The position numbers and the translations under genes were made by a program. Below the pieces are notes generated by a model. The model searched no databases. It saw nothing but the letters and a program-made list of their open reading frames with translations, and was not told the origin of the DNA. Positions 38,540 to 46,736 of a stretch of 64,000 nt of DNA are shown piece after piece. Position 1 is the first letter of the stretch. Each line of letters starts with the position of its first letter. Origin of the DNA: Weissella fangxianensis (GTDB lineage Bacteria; Bacillota; Bacilli; Lactobacillales; Lactobacillaceae); NCBI RefSeq assembly GCF_024718545.1, contig NZ_JAMXDB010000002.1, positions 1-64,000 on the forward strand, in the 5' to 3' direction.

Positions 38540-39943
38540 TTACTGACACAAACGCCAAATCGATTCTGCAAAAATTGCCATCGATCGCGTTAAATTAGCC
38601 ACTGGTGTAAATTCATTGGCTTGATGGCTAGTTACCTTCACATCAGGGAATTGACCGCCAAAGGCAACACCTCTTTTCAATAACCGCGCATATGAACCAC
38701 CATTAGATGTCCGTGGCGGTAAATATTGTCCAGTTTGTGCTGCATAAACCTCAGACAAGGTGCTTACTAATTCATCATCAGTTGCGACTAAGTGTGGTGG
38801 CATACCAGCTTGAACATTAGTGACCTCAGCCGCTAATTCACCCATATGTCGCTGGACCTGGGTAATGATTGCTTGCAGGTTAACCCCTTTTGGATAACGG
38901 AAATTAAGTAATATGTTTCCCTGACCGCGGTGGCTATAACGCATCACACCAATATTCAATGTTAACGCGCCCATCTTTTGATCACGGTAAGCTAATCCTA
39001 AATTCTTAGCATAAATATCTTGATGAACGGTTGTCCCCAAGAAATTCAAAAAAGCTTGTGCATCGCCACCAAATGGATATTGTTCCAAAAAATAAGCCAA
39101 ATATGTGCCGGCATTTTTACCATCAGCTGGATATGCCCCGTGAGCTTGCACACCATATAATGTTAATCGAACCGTTTCATTAATTTGTTGTACATTTCCT
39201 TCTAAGAAAGGATATTGTTCCAAAAAATCAGCGAAGTCCGCCGCAATCAACATCCCCTGTGGCACATTAATTCTAGCTTTTGCTTCCCCAGGAACAACAT
39301 TCGCCCGGTTACCTGATATAAATCGTTCTAAAATATAGGGACCTTCTGAAACACTTGGAAAACGTAGTTGTACGGTTTGAAAAGCTTTCTCACCATTCAC
39401 GACTGCAAAGGCGCCATCCGGTGAAAAGCCCATTGTCGGTTCACCCTCTTGTGCTAGATAATGCGGCATATCACACCAACCATTTTCTTCATCCGTACCA
39501 ATAATTAAACGTACCTTACGCTTCAAGACACGTCCCTGATCAGCAAGCATCTTCAATGCATAATATGCTTACGTCAAGTCGGCCTTCATATCTGCAGCAC
39601 CACGCCCAAAATATAGACCATCTAAAACTTCTGGGTTAAATGGCTGACGGAGCCAACCATCGCCTGCTGGAACCACATCGATATGCGTTAAAATCCCCAA
39701 CGACTCTGGCGCATCGGCTGGCCCAAATTCAATCCATGTCACCATGTTATCAACTCGTCCATAACGAAAACCATCTCGATTAGCTAATTCCTCCATTTTG
39801 GATAACGCACGAATCATATCAATCCCAAAAGGTGTTTGTGTTGTTTGCGTTTTTGAATCCAATACAGACGGAATTCGAACAATTTGATTTAAATCATTAA
39901 TCAAAGCTGCCTCGTACTGCTTTGCTTGTCTTACCCACGTCAT
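38540..39943 (-). pseudogene. pepV: M20-family dipeptidase (PepV-like) with in-frame stop
   Basis: A cytosolic zinc dipeptidase gene interrupted by one nonsense codon. The frame is continuous for 467 codons apart from TAA at 39569-39571. The first part (124 residues) has the metal His in ILTHIDVVPAGDGW and GRGAADMKADL. The second part continues with AYYALKMLADQG and the TDEENGW motif with the catalytic Glu, and it ends with the last metal His in TSHQANEF. Nothing else is damaged, so the stop is recent or an error. A split peptide pair from re-initiation at the TTG near 39556 is unlikely to be active, because the metal ligands are on both halves. Confidence 0.85.
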
Positions 39944-40016
39944 ATCGTACTACCTCTAATCAAAATCTAATAGAGCCAGTTTACCGCGTTTTATAACGAG
40001 TGACAATATACCGACA

Positions 40017-41351
40017 TTACAACTGTTCGCGTTTATGCTGATAGTAGTAGAAGACAGGTAATCCAACAAGTACCAAGGCAATTGAAATGACCGCTCCTGA
40101 AAAATCATTCATAATAGTTGAGCCAATCACAAACAACGCACCGATGATTGCCACCAATGGGGTCACTGGAAACAATGGTGTTTTAAATAAGGTTGTTGGA
40201 TCAACATCTTTATCAAGTTTTTTGTGACGTAAAATAAAGACACCAAAAAAGGCTGCCGTGTAAAAAATCCAAATAGTAAAAATTGCAATATCTGATAAAC
40301 GATCCACACCATTGGTATACAAGACGGCTAAAGTAATCGTCATTAACGAAACTGTTACAATCGCATTGGTTGGCTCTTGCGTTTTAGGTGTTAATCTTGA
40401 TAAATATTTGGGAAATAGCCCATCAAGTGACATCGCATACGCCATTCTTGGGAAAGAAATCATTTTACCATTTAACGTACCCAGCATAGAAATAATAATC
40501 GTGACACTCAATGCACGACCCCCAAACTCACCAAAAGCTGTTCGGACCACGGCAAATGTCGCATTATTTTGTAAGGCCACAATTTGATCAGATGGCAAAG
40601 CATGATACACCCCAAACGAAACGCCAACGTAAGCAACCACAATTAAACTCACACCGCCAACAATCGACCGAGGTAAATCACGGCGCGGATTCTTCAATTC
40701 ACCAGCGATATTGGCTAATAAAATCCACCCATCATAGGCAAACAAGGTTGCTAAAATCGCCATACCAAATCCGCCACCATGAGAAACAGTGTCTGAAACA
40801 GTTTGTCCTAATGCGTTGACCTTCCCAAAGAAAAGCCCATAGATAATTAAAATCGCAATTGGAATTAATTTGATTGACGTGGTAATCACTTGAAAACTAG
40901 CGGCAACGCGATTTTCGAAAAGATTGATTCCGGCAATAAAAACAATATAGCACACGGCAATCCAAGTTGCCGAACTTGTGGGTAACCCAAGAAAATTAGC
41001 CGTCAAAAAGGCTGCATATCCGGCAATTGATGCAATCACGGCTGGTGCATAAATAACTACCTGCATCCAACCAGTCAAAAATCCAGCAACTGGGCCATAT
41101 AATGACTCGATATAACTATACAAGCCGCCAGTCTTGGGTAAGCGAGCACCAATTTCTGCAATCGTTAAGCCCGCTGCCAAAGTAATAATACCGCCAGTTA
41201 ACCAAGCCAATAATCCTAAAGTTGACGAACCAGCCGTTTGTAAGACACCAGCTTGTTTAAAGAAGATCCCTGAACCAATAACTGTTCCAACAACTAACGA
41301 TAAGCCTGACCAAATGCCCATTGATCGTTTTAATTCAACTTGCTGTGGCAT
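40017..41351 (-). CDS. APC-family amino acid permease (LAT/SteT-like)
   Basis: A 12-helix amino acid transporter or exchanger of 444 residues. The first helix has the substrate-binding signature VVGTVIGSGIFFKQAG (about 20-35), and GGLYSYIESLYGP near 75-87 is also typical of the SteT/LAT branch. The start has AGGAGAA seven bases upstream. It lies behind a leader peptide gene rich in Asn codons and an alternative terminator, which implies that asparagine (or charging of its tRNA) sets expression. Asn, Asp, Ser or Thr exchange is therefore a reasonable guess, but the substrate is not shown by sequence. Confidence 0.92.
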   Translation of the reverse strand: MPQQVELKRSMGIWSGLSLVVGTVIGSGIFFKQAGVLQTAGSSTLGLLAWLTGGIITLAAGLTIAEIGARLPKTGGLYSYIESLYGPVAGFLTGWMQVVIYAPAVIASIAGYAAFLTANFLGLPTSSATWIAVCYIVFIAGINLFENRVAASFQVITTSIKLIPIAILIIYGLFFGKVNALGQTVSDTVSHGGGFGMAILATLFAYDGWILLANIAGELKNPRRDLPRSIVGGVSLIVVAYVGVSFGVYHALPSDQIVALQNNATFAVVRTAFGEFGGRALSVTIIISMLGTLNGKMISFPRMAYAMSLDGLFPKYLSRLTPKTQEPTNAIVTVSLMTITLAVLYTNGVDRLSDIAIFTIWIFYTAAFFGVFILRHKKLDKDVDPTTLFKTPLFPVTPLVAIIGALFVIGSTIMNDFSGAVISIALVLVGLPVFYYYQHKREQL

Positions 41352-41372
41352 AACTATTCTCCTAAGTAAAAA

Positions 41373-41469
41373 AAATAAACAAAAAAGCAGTCAGCCAATT
41401 TAGTAATTGGTTGACTGCTTCGTAAGTTCTCACAGTTTAAGCGTTACAAAAACGCCCAATCACTAATTG
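41373..41469 (-). promoter_or_regulatory. Asn-responsive transcription attenuator of the permease
   Basis: Two exclusive structures are visible. Terminator: a 16-bp stem (41385-41400 with 41405-41420, one G-T), loop TAGT and a long T run on the minus strand. Antiterminator: 41456-41469 (CAATTAGTGATTGG on the minus strand) pairs with 41396-41410 (CCAATTACTAAATTG) over 14 bp with one G-U and one bulge, which takes away the upper half of the terminator. The upstream arm lies within the leader ORF and begins 15 bases after its sixth Asn codon. A ribosome stalled there would leave the arm free, whereas one moving on would cover it. Confidence 0.85.
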
Positions 41470-41517
41470 TGTTGAGTTCAAACGATTATTATTATTGTTA
41501 TTAATAAAATCAAACAT
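41437..41517 (-). CDS. Asn-rich leader peptide
   Basis: A 26-residue ORF beginning MFDFINNNNNNRLN and ending GRFCNA. Six consecutive Asn codons (AAT AAC AAT AAT AAT AAT, 41502-41485) are followed by a seventh three codons later. The ribosome site GGGGAGAG is well placed, about 9 bases before the ATG. The ORF stops 17 bases before the terminator stem. Composition, length and geometry match the leader peptides of amino-acid attenuators (compare trpL, hisL), with Asn as the sensed residue. The homologous use of T-boxes for this purpose in Firmicutes is absent here: I see no T-box bulge. Confidence 0.85.
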   Translation of the reverse strand: MFDFINNNNNNRLNSTQLVIGRFCNA

Positions 41518-41619
41518 TTGATGGTCTCTCCCCAATTAATGTACGTTTTTCTTTTTCGCTAGACAAATATTGACATGTTTTAAACAGCAAAACAATATCA
41601 ATTATCATTGATTATTATT

Positions 41620-43046
41620 TTAAGCTTCGTCATACCATGAATAATGGTACATTTCACCGGCTGGCTTATCAACACGTTCATAAGTATGTGCACCGAAGTA
41701 ATCACGCTGTGCTTGAATCAAGTTAGCTGGCAAAACTGCTGAACGATATGAATCATAATAAGCCACTGCCGCTGATAACGATGGCACTGGTACACCGGCT
41801 GCGGTTGCCAAAGCAATCACACGACGAGCAGATGCTTGATATGATTCCGCAATCTGCTTAAAGTAAGGTGCTAGCAACAAGTTATGTAATTCAGGCTTTT
41901 CATCATAAGCATCGGTAATGCGTTGCAAGAATTGGGCACGGATAATGGCACCAGCACGCCACAATTGTGCTAATTCACCAAATGGCAATGACCAATCATA
42001 ATGGTCTGATGCCATGCGTAATTGGTCAAATCCCTGAGCATATGACATCACCTTACCAAAGTAAAGTGCCTTACGGATATCTTCAGTAGTAGCGGCAATG
42101 TCACCGTCAAACTCATAATCTGGACCAGCTAGCACATCAGCGGCAGCAACACGATCCGTCTTTAATGCTGAAATATAACGGGCATAAACTGATTCAGTTA
42201 TCAATGATTGTGGTGCACCAACTTCCAAAGCTGATTGTGATGACCACTTACCAGTTCCTTTGTTACCAGCACGATCTAAAATCATATCAACCATTGGCTT
42301 ACCAGATTCCAAATCATCATCACGTGTCAAAATATCAGCAGTAATGTCAATCAAATATGAATCTAGTTCACCCTTATTCCAGTCAGCAAATGTCTGAGCC
42401 AAATCATCTTTATTCAGCTTTAAGACACGCTTTAAGATATCATAAGATTCAGCGATAAGTTGCATGTCACCGTATTCAATACCATTGTGGACCATTTTGA
42501 CATAATGACCGGCACCATTTGGGCCAATATACGTCACGGTTGGCTTACCATCTTCCGGCGCCTTAGCAGCAATTTCTTGCAAAACTGGCTCGACCAGATC
42601 GTACGCTTCACGTTGACCACCGGGCATCATTGATGGTCCCTGCAATGCACCTAGCTCACCACCAGAAACACCCATACCAATGAAGTTGATACCTGACTTC
42701 TCTAATTTATTAGAACGACGAATCGTATCCTCAAAGAAAGTATTACCACCATCGATCAGAATATCCCCCTTATCTAAGTATGTAACAACTCCTCAATGAC
42801 CGCATCCGTTCCAGCACCGGCCTTTACCATCAATAAAATTCGGCGTGGCTTTTCTATCGATGCCACAAATTCTTTAATTGAATAACTAGGTACAAATCCT
42901 GAATCAGGATGCTTCTCAACCAAGTCATCCGTACGTCCAGATGTACGATTGTATAACGCCACTTTGTAACCGCGCGAAGCAACATTTAATGCTAAGTTGC
43001 GACCCATAACGGCAAGTCCAACGACTCCAAACTCTGCTGTTGTCAT
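41620..43046 (-). pseudogene. gnd: 6-phosphogluconate dehydrogenase with one-base frameshift
   Basis: Oxidative decarboxylation of 6-phosphogluconate to ribulose 5-phosphate. The N-terminal part has [13 protein letters not shown] and the NADP-binding NRTS, then the frame breaks after IEELL. Near 42782 one base is missing: restoring a second C on the coding strand (CATAC to CCATAC) rejoins L-L-P-Y-L-D-K-G and [10 protein letters not shown] to the rest ([25 protein letters not shown]-like region, FNRTD-less C-terminus ending near YHYSWYDEA). The chosen start is ATG 43046 with an AGGGGGAA site 12 bases away. Loss would cripple heterofermentation unless another copy exists, so a sequence error must be considered. 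Confidence 0.85.
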
Positions 43047-43144
43047 ATTTATTATTTTCCCCCTATAATTGACAAAAAACATTCTATAGCTAATAGTATA
43101 ACGCGAGAATCTTAAAAAAGCATTACTTTAATCCAGCGAACAAT

Positions 43145-43459
43145 TTAGTCATGATAGATTGTTAATAATTGCGTTTTTACTTCCTCAGGCCCTGAAGTTG
43201 TTAAAAAACGGGCCATCGGTGTCATATCATGTCGATTTTTGAACGCCAACGGCTTGATTGCAACTAACATCACAACCAAATTATTCTCTGTCAAAAATAA
43301 TTGTCCAGGTTCTTGCAACTTTCCTTTGGTATGTTTACCGATGCGCCAACTATGAAATGCATTCATATCTAGTTGCGTTTCTTTTGGTTTATATTGACCA
43401 CTATTAGTTTGTGTCATTACCACGCCAACTAATTCCGCCGTTGGATATTTACTTGCCAT
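43145..43459 (-). CDS. Conserved hypothetical protein, 104 residues
   Basis: I do not recognise a family. The start at 43459 has GGAGG five bases upstream, better than the longer ORF start. The protein is soluble, with mixed alpha/beta character, a positively charged middle (HSWRIGKHTKGKLQ) and no membrane segment or Cys. It stands alone between gnd and a small basic protein gene. Confidence 0.65.
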   Translation of the reverse strand: MASKYPTAELVGVVMTQTNSGQYKPKETQLDMNAFHSWRIGKHTKGKLQEPGQLFLTENNLVVMLVAIKPLAFKNRHDMTPMARFLTTSGPEEVKTQLLTIYHD

Positions 43460-43519
43460 GCCAACCTCCATCTATGTATTGCGTAGTACTTTCATTATAA
43501 CAATTTGGCTTATTGCTAT

Positions 43520-43551
43520 AAAAAAAGACTAACGTATATCTACGTTAGTCT
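43520..43551 (-). terminator. Terminator of the 45-residue protein gene
   Basis: A perfect 11-bp stem (43527-43537 with 43541-43551), 28 bases after the stop codon, followed by seven T on the minus strand. Confidence 0.9.
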
Positions 43552-43578
43552 TATGGTTCTATCGCTAAATAGATCAAA

Positions 43579-43716
43579 TTACTTTGATTCTAATTCAGCT
43601 TTACCCTTAGCCCATTGTTGAATGTTAACAACTTCAGCTTCGCGAACTTTCTTTGAATAGTCATGTGAAACTGGACGACGACGGGCCCATGTGTTATATG
43701 GTGATCTAGTTGCCAT
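43579..43716 (-). CDS. Small basic protein, 45 residues
   Basis: A short ORF that begins MATRSPYNTWARRRPVSHDY, continues with a helical SKKVREAEVVNIQQWAKGKA and ends ELESK. GGAGG stands eight bases before the ATG and a dedicated terminator follows, so it is a complete transcription unit. The N-terminal half is Arg-rich, and the C-terminal half is predicted as an amphipathic helix with Trp. I know no named family; RNA or ribosome binding is conceivable from charge only. Confidence 0.75.
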   Translation of the reverse strand: MATRSPYNTWARRRPVSHDYSKKVREAEVVNIQQWAKGKAELESK

Positions 43717-43881
43717 AATTATTTCCTCCAATTTTGTTATCGATAACTGTTAAAGTATACCGATTTTTATACCGTTAGTCAACTATCAGTATTTACATGC
43801 CACCAATTTAAGCCAATAAATTTGATTTTTTAAGTATATCCTCTTATAATTAGTAAGCAATAATTGAAAAGAGGACTTAAC

Positions 43882-44277
43882 ATGGCTGAATTAACCGAAG
43901 AAATGAAACAAATGCTTAACGAACAGTTACCCTTTTTAGCTACTGCCGATGAAAACGGTATGCCTAAGGTCGGTCCTAAGGGATCACTCCATGTTCTGGA
44001 CGATACTCACTTAGCCTACTTCGAGCATACCTTCCATCACGCATTCCATAACTTAACTGATAATGGTCGTGCCGCTGTTGCCGTTGCCGATCGTTCTGCA
44101 CAAAAAGGCTTTCGTTTTGAAGGCCAAGTGCATATCCATGAAGACGATGACCTGGCTAAGGAAAAATTGCCAGATAGTCTATTTGAACGGTTTCCACGTG
44201 CTGCTTATGTCATCATTGATATTGAAAGTATTTTCAAATTAGATAACTCATTAGAAGCCGGTACCCAAATCTCTTAA
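43882..44277 (+). CDS. Pyridoxamine 5'-phosphate oxidase-like flavin protein
   Basis: A 131-residue split-barrel protein that probably binds FMN, of the kind annotated as general stress or NimA-like oxidoreductase. PFLATADENGMPKVGPKGS near 17-35 is the usual start of the barrel, and RAAVAVADR and GFRFEGQVHI continue it. I start at 43882, where GAGG is seven bases before the ATG, not at the upstream in-frame ATG. It is monocistronic with a terminator after it. Confidence 0.82.
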   Translation: MAELTEEMKQMLNEQLPFLATADENGMPKVGPKGSLHVLDDTHLAYFEHTFHHAFHNLTDNGRAAVAVADRSAQKGFRFEGQVHIHEDDDLAKEKLPDSLFERFPRAAYVIIDIESIFKLDNSLEAGTQIS

Positions 44278-44307
44278 AATCCGAAAAATTTTAACGATAA
44301 ATATGCA

Positions 44308-44353
44308 AGTCGTCAATCTACCAACCAATTGGTAAGATTAGCGGCTTTTTTAT
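44308..44353 (+). terminator. Terminator of the flavin-binding protein gene
   Basis: AGTCG/CGGCT (44308-44312 with 44342-44346) encloses a second stem AATCT-ACCAA/TTGGT-AGATT, then a T run. Confidence 0.75.
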
Positions 44354-44449
44354 AATCCTTCAAAAAAAGCCATCACCAATTAATTATTTCGTTATACTGA
44401 TAATAACAGAACATACATATACCTATAAAGAAAGTAGAGTCGAAGATAG

Positions 44450-45358
44450 ATGATAAAAGAACAGCAATTATTTTCTCAATGCAAGGTATACCATGTTGAT
44501 GAAATGACCCCTGACGACCGTGTCAACCTAGTTAACCAACACGGTATTCCTAATGAATTGATCGACTATGCGATTGACCCTTATGAAAGTGCTCGTATGG
44601 AGTTCGATGCCATTAATCACTATCATTTAATGATATTTGATATTGTGACACCCACTTCAAACCGAGCGACTACTGAGCCTGTGGGATTGCTATACAAGAC
44701 CGACCAGTCTATCCTGTACATATTCACCCGTAAAGAAACTGACTACGCCATTAATCAGCTGTCCAAATTATCCCAAAAAGCATACACCCAACCGATTGAT
44801 ATCATCCTAAATCTGACAGAATCATTATCTAGCGAATTTATGAAAGCAATCTTAACCATTAATCGTAAACGCTTATCTATCCAAAGCACGATTAAGTCAA
44901 CAAAACCAACCCAACCCGCCATTAATCAGCTAATGTCACTACAAACCGACTTGATTTATTTGATTAATTCGTTACAGACAGATAATGTGCTTCTAAAAAC
45001 ATTACAAACACACGATCGTCAGCAATTAAATACCAGACAATTGGAACGTATTGATGACGTTCAAGTTGAGCTGCAGCAAGCATTAGATACAGGAAAACTA
45101 TCACAGGAAGTAACCAAAAGTGTTGCTAACGCCTTTGACAATGTTGCGAATGCAAACTTGAATTGGACAATGAAACTACTGACTGTGTCATCAATCGTCC
45201 TCACCGTACCCACGATTGTTTCAGGTTTTTTTGGACAAAACGTGGCGCTGCCTTTTACCCATGAATCAAGTGGTTGGTTATATACCGTGGTTATTACAAT
45301 CATTTTAATGATTATTATTACATTAATTCTATGGCGGTTCGGATTTTTTAAAAAATGA
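44450..45358 (+). CDS. CorA-family divalent cation transporter
   Basis: A pentameric Mg2+/Co2+ channel family member of 302 residues: a large cytosolic funnel domain, a long stalk helix near 180-235 and two C-terminal membrane helices (about 240-262 and 275-298). The loop after the first helix normally has GMN; here it reads GFFGQN, a known variation in part of the family that may change ion choice. The C-terminus ends with basic residues (FGFFKK). It stands alone with a terminator shared with hom. Confidence 0.88.
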   Translation: MIKEQQLFSQCKVYHVDEMTPDDRVNLVNQHGIPNELIDYAIDPYESARMEFDAINHYHLMIFDIVTPTSNRATTEPVGLLYKTDQSILYIFTRKETDYAINQLSKLSQKAYTQPIDIILNLTESLSSEFMKAILTINRKRLSIQSTIKSTKPTQPAINQLMSLQTDLIYLINSLQTDNVLLKTLQTHDRQQLNTRQLERIDDVQVELQQALDTGKLSQEVTKSVANAFDNVANANLNWTMKLLTVSSIVLTVPTIVSGFFGQNVALPFTHESSGWLYTVVITIILMIIITLILWRFGFFKK

Positions 45359-45381
45359 ACAGACAATATACTGATGTATGG

Positions 45382-45421
45382 AAAATGGTTTGGGGCAAAT
45401 CAATTGTTCCAAACCATTTTT
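45382..45421 (+). terminator. Terminator between corA and hom
   Basis: A 12-bp stem (45382-45393 with 45409-45420) flanked by A and T runs, so it can end both converging transcripts. Confidence 0.88.
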
Positions 45422-45435
45422 GTGCTAAAAATAGA

Positions 45436-46635
45436 TTAATTATAGGCAACTTTCTGTACAATACCTTCATGAGATTCAGCAGGTAGATTAACCATCCAAG
45501 CACGCGGATCTTTTTCTTGAATGTTTTTCATTAAACTATGCATCAAGCCAACCGGAATTTGATGAACTAGCACATAATCACCCACTTGATGCGCATCATA
45601 GTTACTAAATAATTGGTGATAGTTAATGGTTGATCGCAATAAATAATCACTTTTCGTTAAGTTAGCTTGAAAAGTTAATTGTCGTTTAAAGCCACGTTTT
45701 AAACGGACTCGATGTTGCACAATATCTAAAATATCTTGAATAATAGCATTGGCAGTTGGTAACTGCCCTGCTCCCTGTCCGATAAAATTCAAATCACCGA
45801 TTGTTTAGCCATGCAGGGTAATCAAATTATAGTTTTCATGCGTATTTGCTTCAAACGTATGGCTAGGATACAGGGTGGGCTCAACCACATAGTCAAAAGC
45901 ATCCCCTATTTAACGACTCTTACCCATTAATTTCACTGTATATCCCTGACGAGCAAAGGCACTAATATCTGCTGCTGTAATATTTCGAATACCAAAGACG
46001 GGCAAATCCTGGCTCGGTGACACAAAACAATCATAAGCAATGTCGCAACTTATGCATAGTTTATTGGCAATGTCCCAACCATCAACATCCGCACTGGGAT
46101 CAGCTTCAGCATAACCAAGTTCTTGCGCTTGACCAAGTACATCTGCAAATGCAGCCCCACTTTGCGCCATACGGTCCAGAATAAAATTACTTGTGCCATT
46201 GAAAATGCCCTGGATGTGGTCAATATCATCAACACGTGCAGCACGTTCTATTTCTGAAATCCAAGGTGTACCGCCACCCACACTTGATTCAAAATAAAAA
46301 TTAACCTGATTTTCAGCAGCAACTTTAGTAAATTCTTCTAAATAACAAGCAATCACCGCCTTATTCGCCGTAATAACATGTTTATGATGTCGTAACGCCG
46401 CTAAAATATACTGATGCGCCGGCTCTAAACCGCCTAAAACCTCAACAACCACCTCAACCTCTGGATCATTAATAATTTCATCAAAACTGGCAGTTGCTTC
46501 TGCCAATTGATCTTTTTTATTTTCTCTCACAAAAACATACTTTACATGGAGATTTTCGGTTAGGCGATGCACCTGATTAATCATGTTAAATACGCCCGTC
46601 CCAACTGTACCAAATCCTAAAATTGCAATATTCAA
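45436..46635 (-). pseudogene. hom: Homoserine dehydrogenase with two in-frame stops
   Basis: Converts aspartate semialdehyde to homoserine for Thr and Met synthesis. The reading frame stays open for 399 codons apart from two TAA codons at 45910-45912 and 45793-45795. The NAD(P) site is LGFGTVGTGV (6-15); the catalytic region has GIFNGTSNFIL and AEADPSADVDGWD with the proton-transfer Lys in ANKLCI. After the first stop the family continues (VVEPTLYPSHTF, then NFIGQGAGQLPTANAI). The C-terminal part is a reduced ACT-like tail. The start is TTG with GGAGGTGG upstream. Its divergent neighbours thrC and thrB are intact. Confidence 0.85.
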
Positions 46636-46736
46636 ACTAACCCACCTCCAAAATATGTTTATTTTATATAAACACTTGTCTTTTTATGATGAACAGATTA
46701 TCATGATAAATACTAAAAGGCAAGGAGTGATATCAA

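Noticed and set aside
38540-39556. Separate 338-residue peptidase gene
   Set aside because: It is the second half of the same M20 gene in the same frame; the TTG at 39556 has no ribosome site and metal ligands lie upstream of it.
41352-41619. T-box riboswitch upstream of the permease
   Set aside because: No conserved T-box bulge sequence or specifier-loop architecture; the leader peptide explains the structure better.
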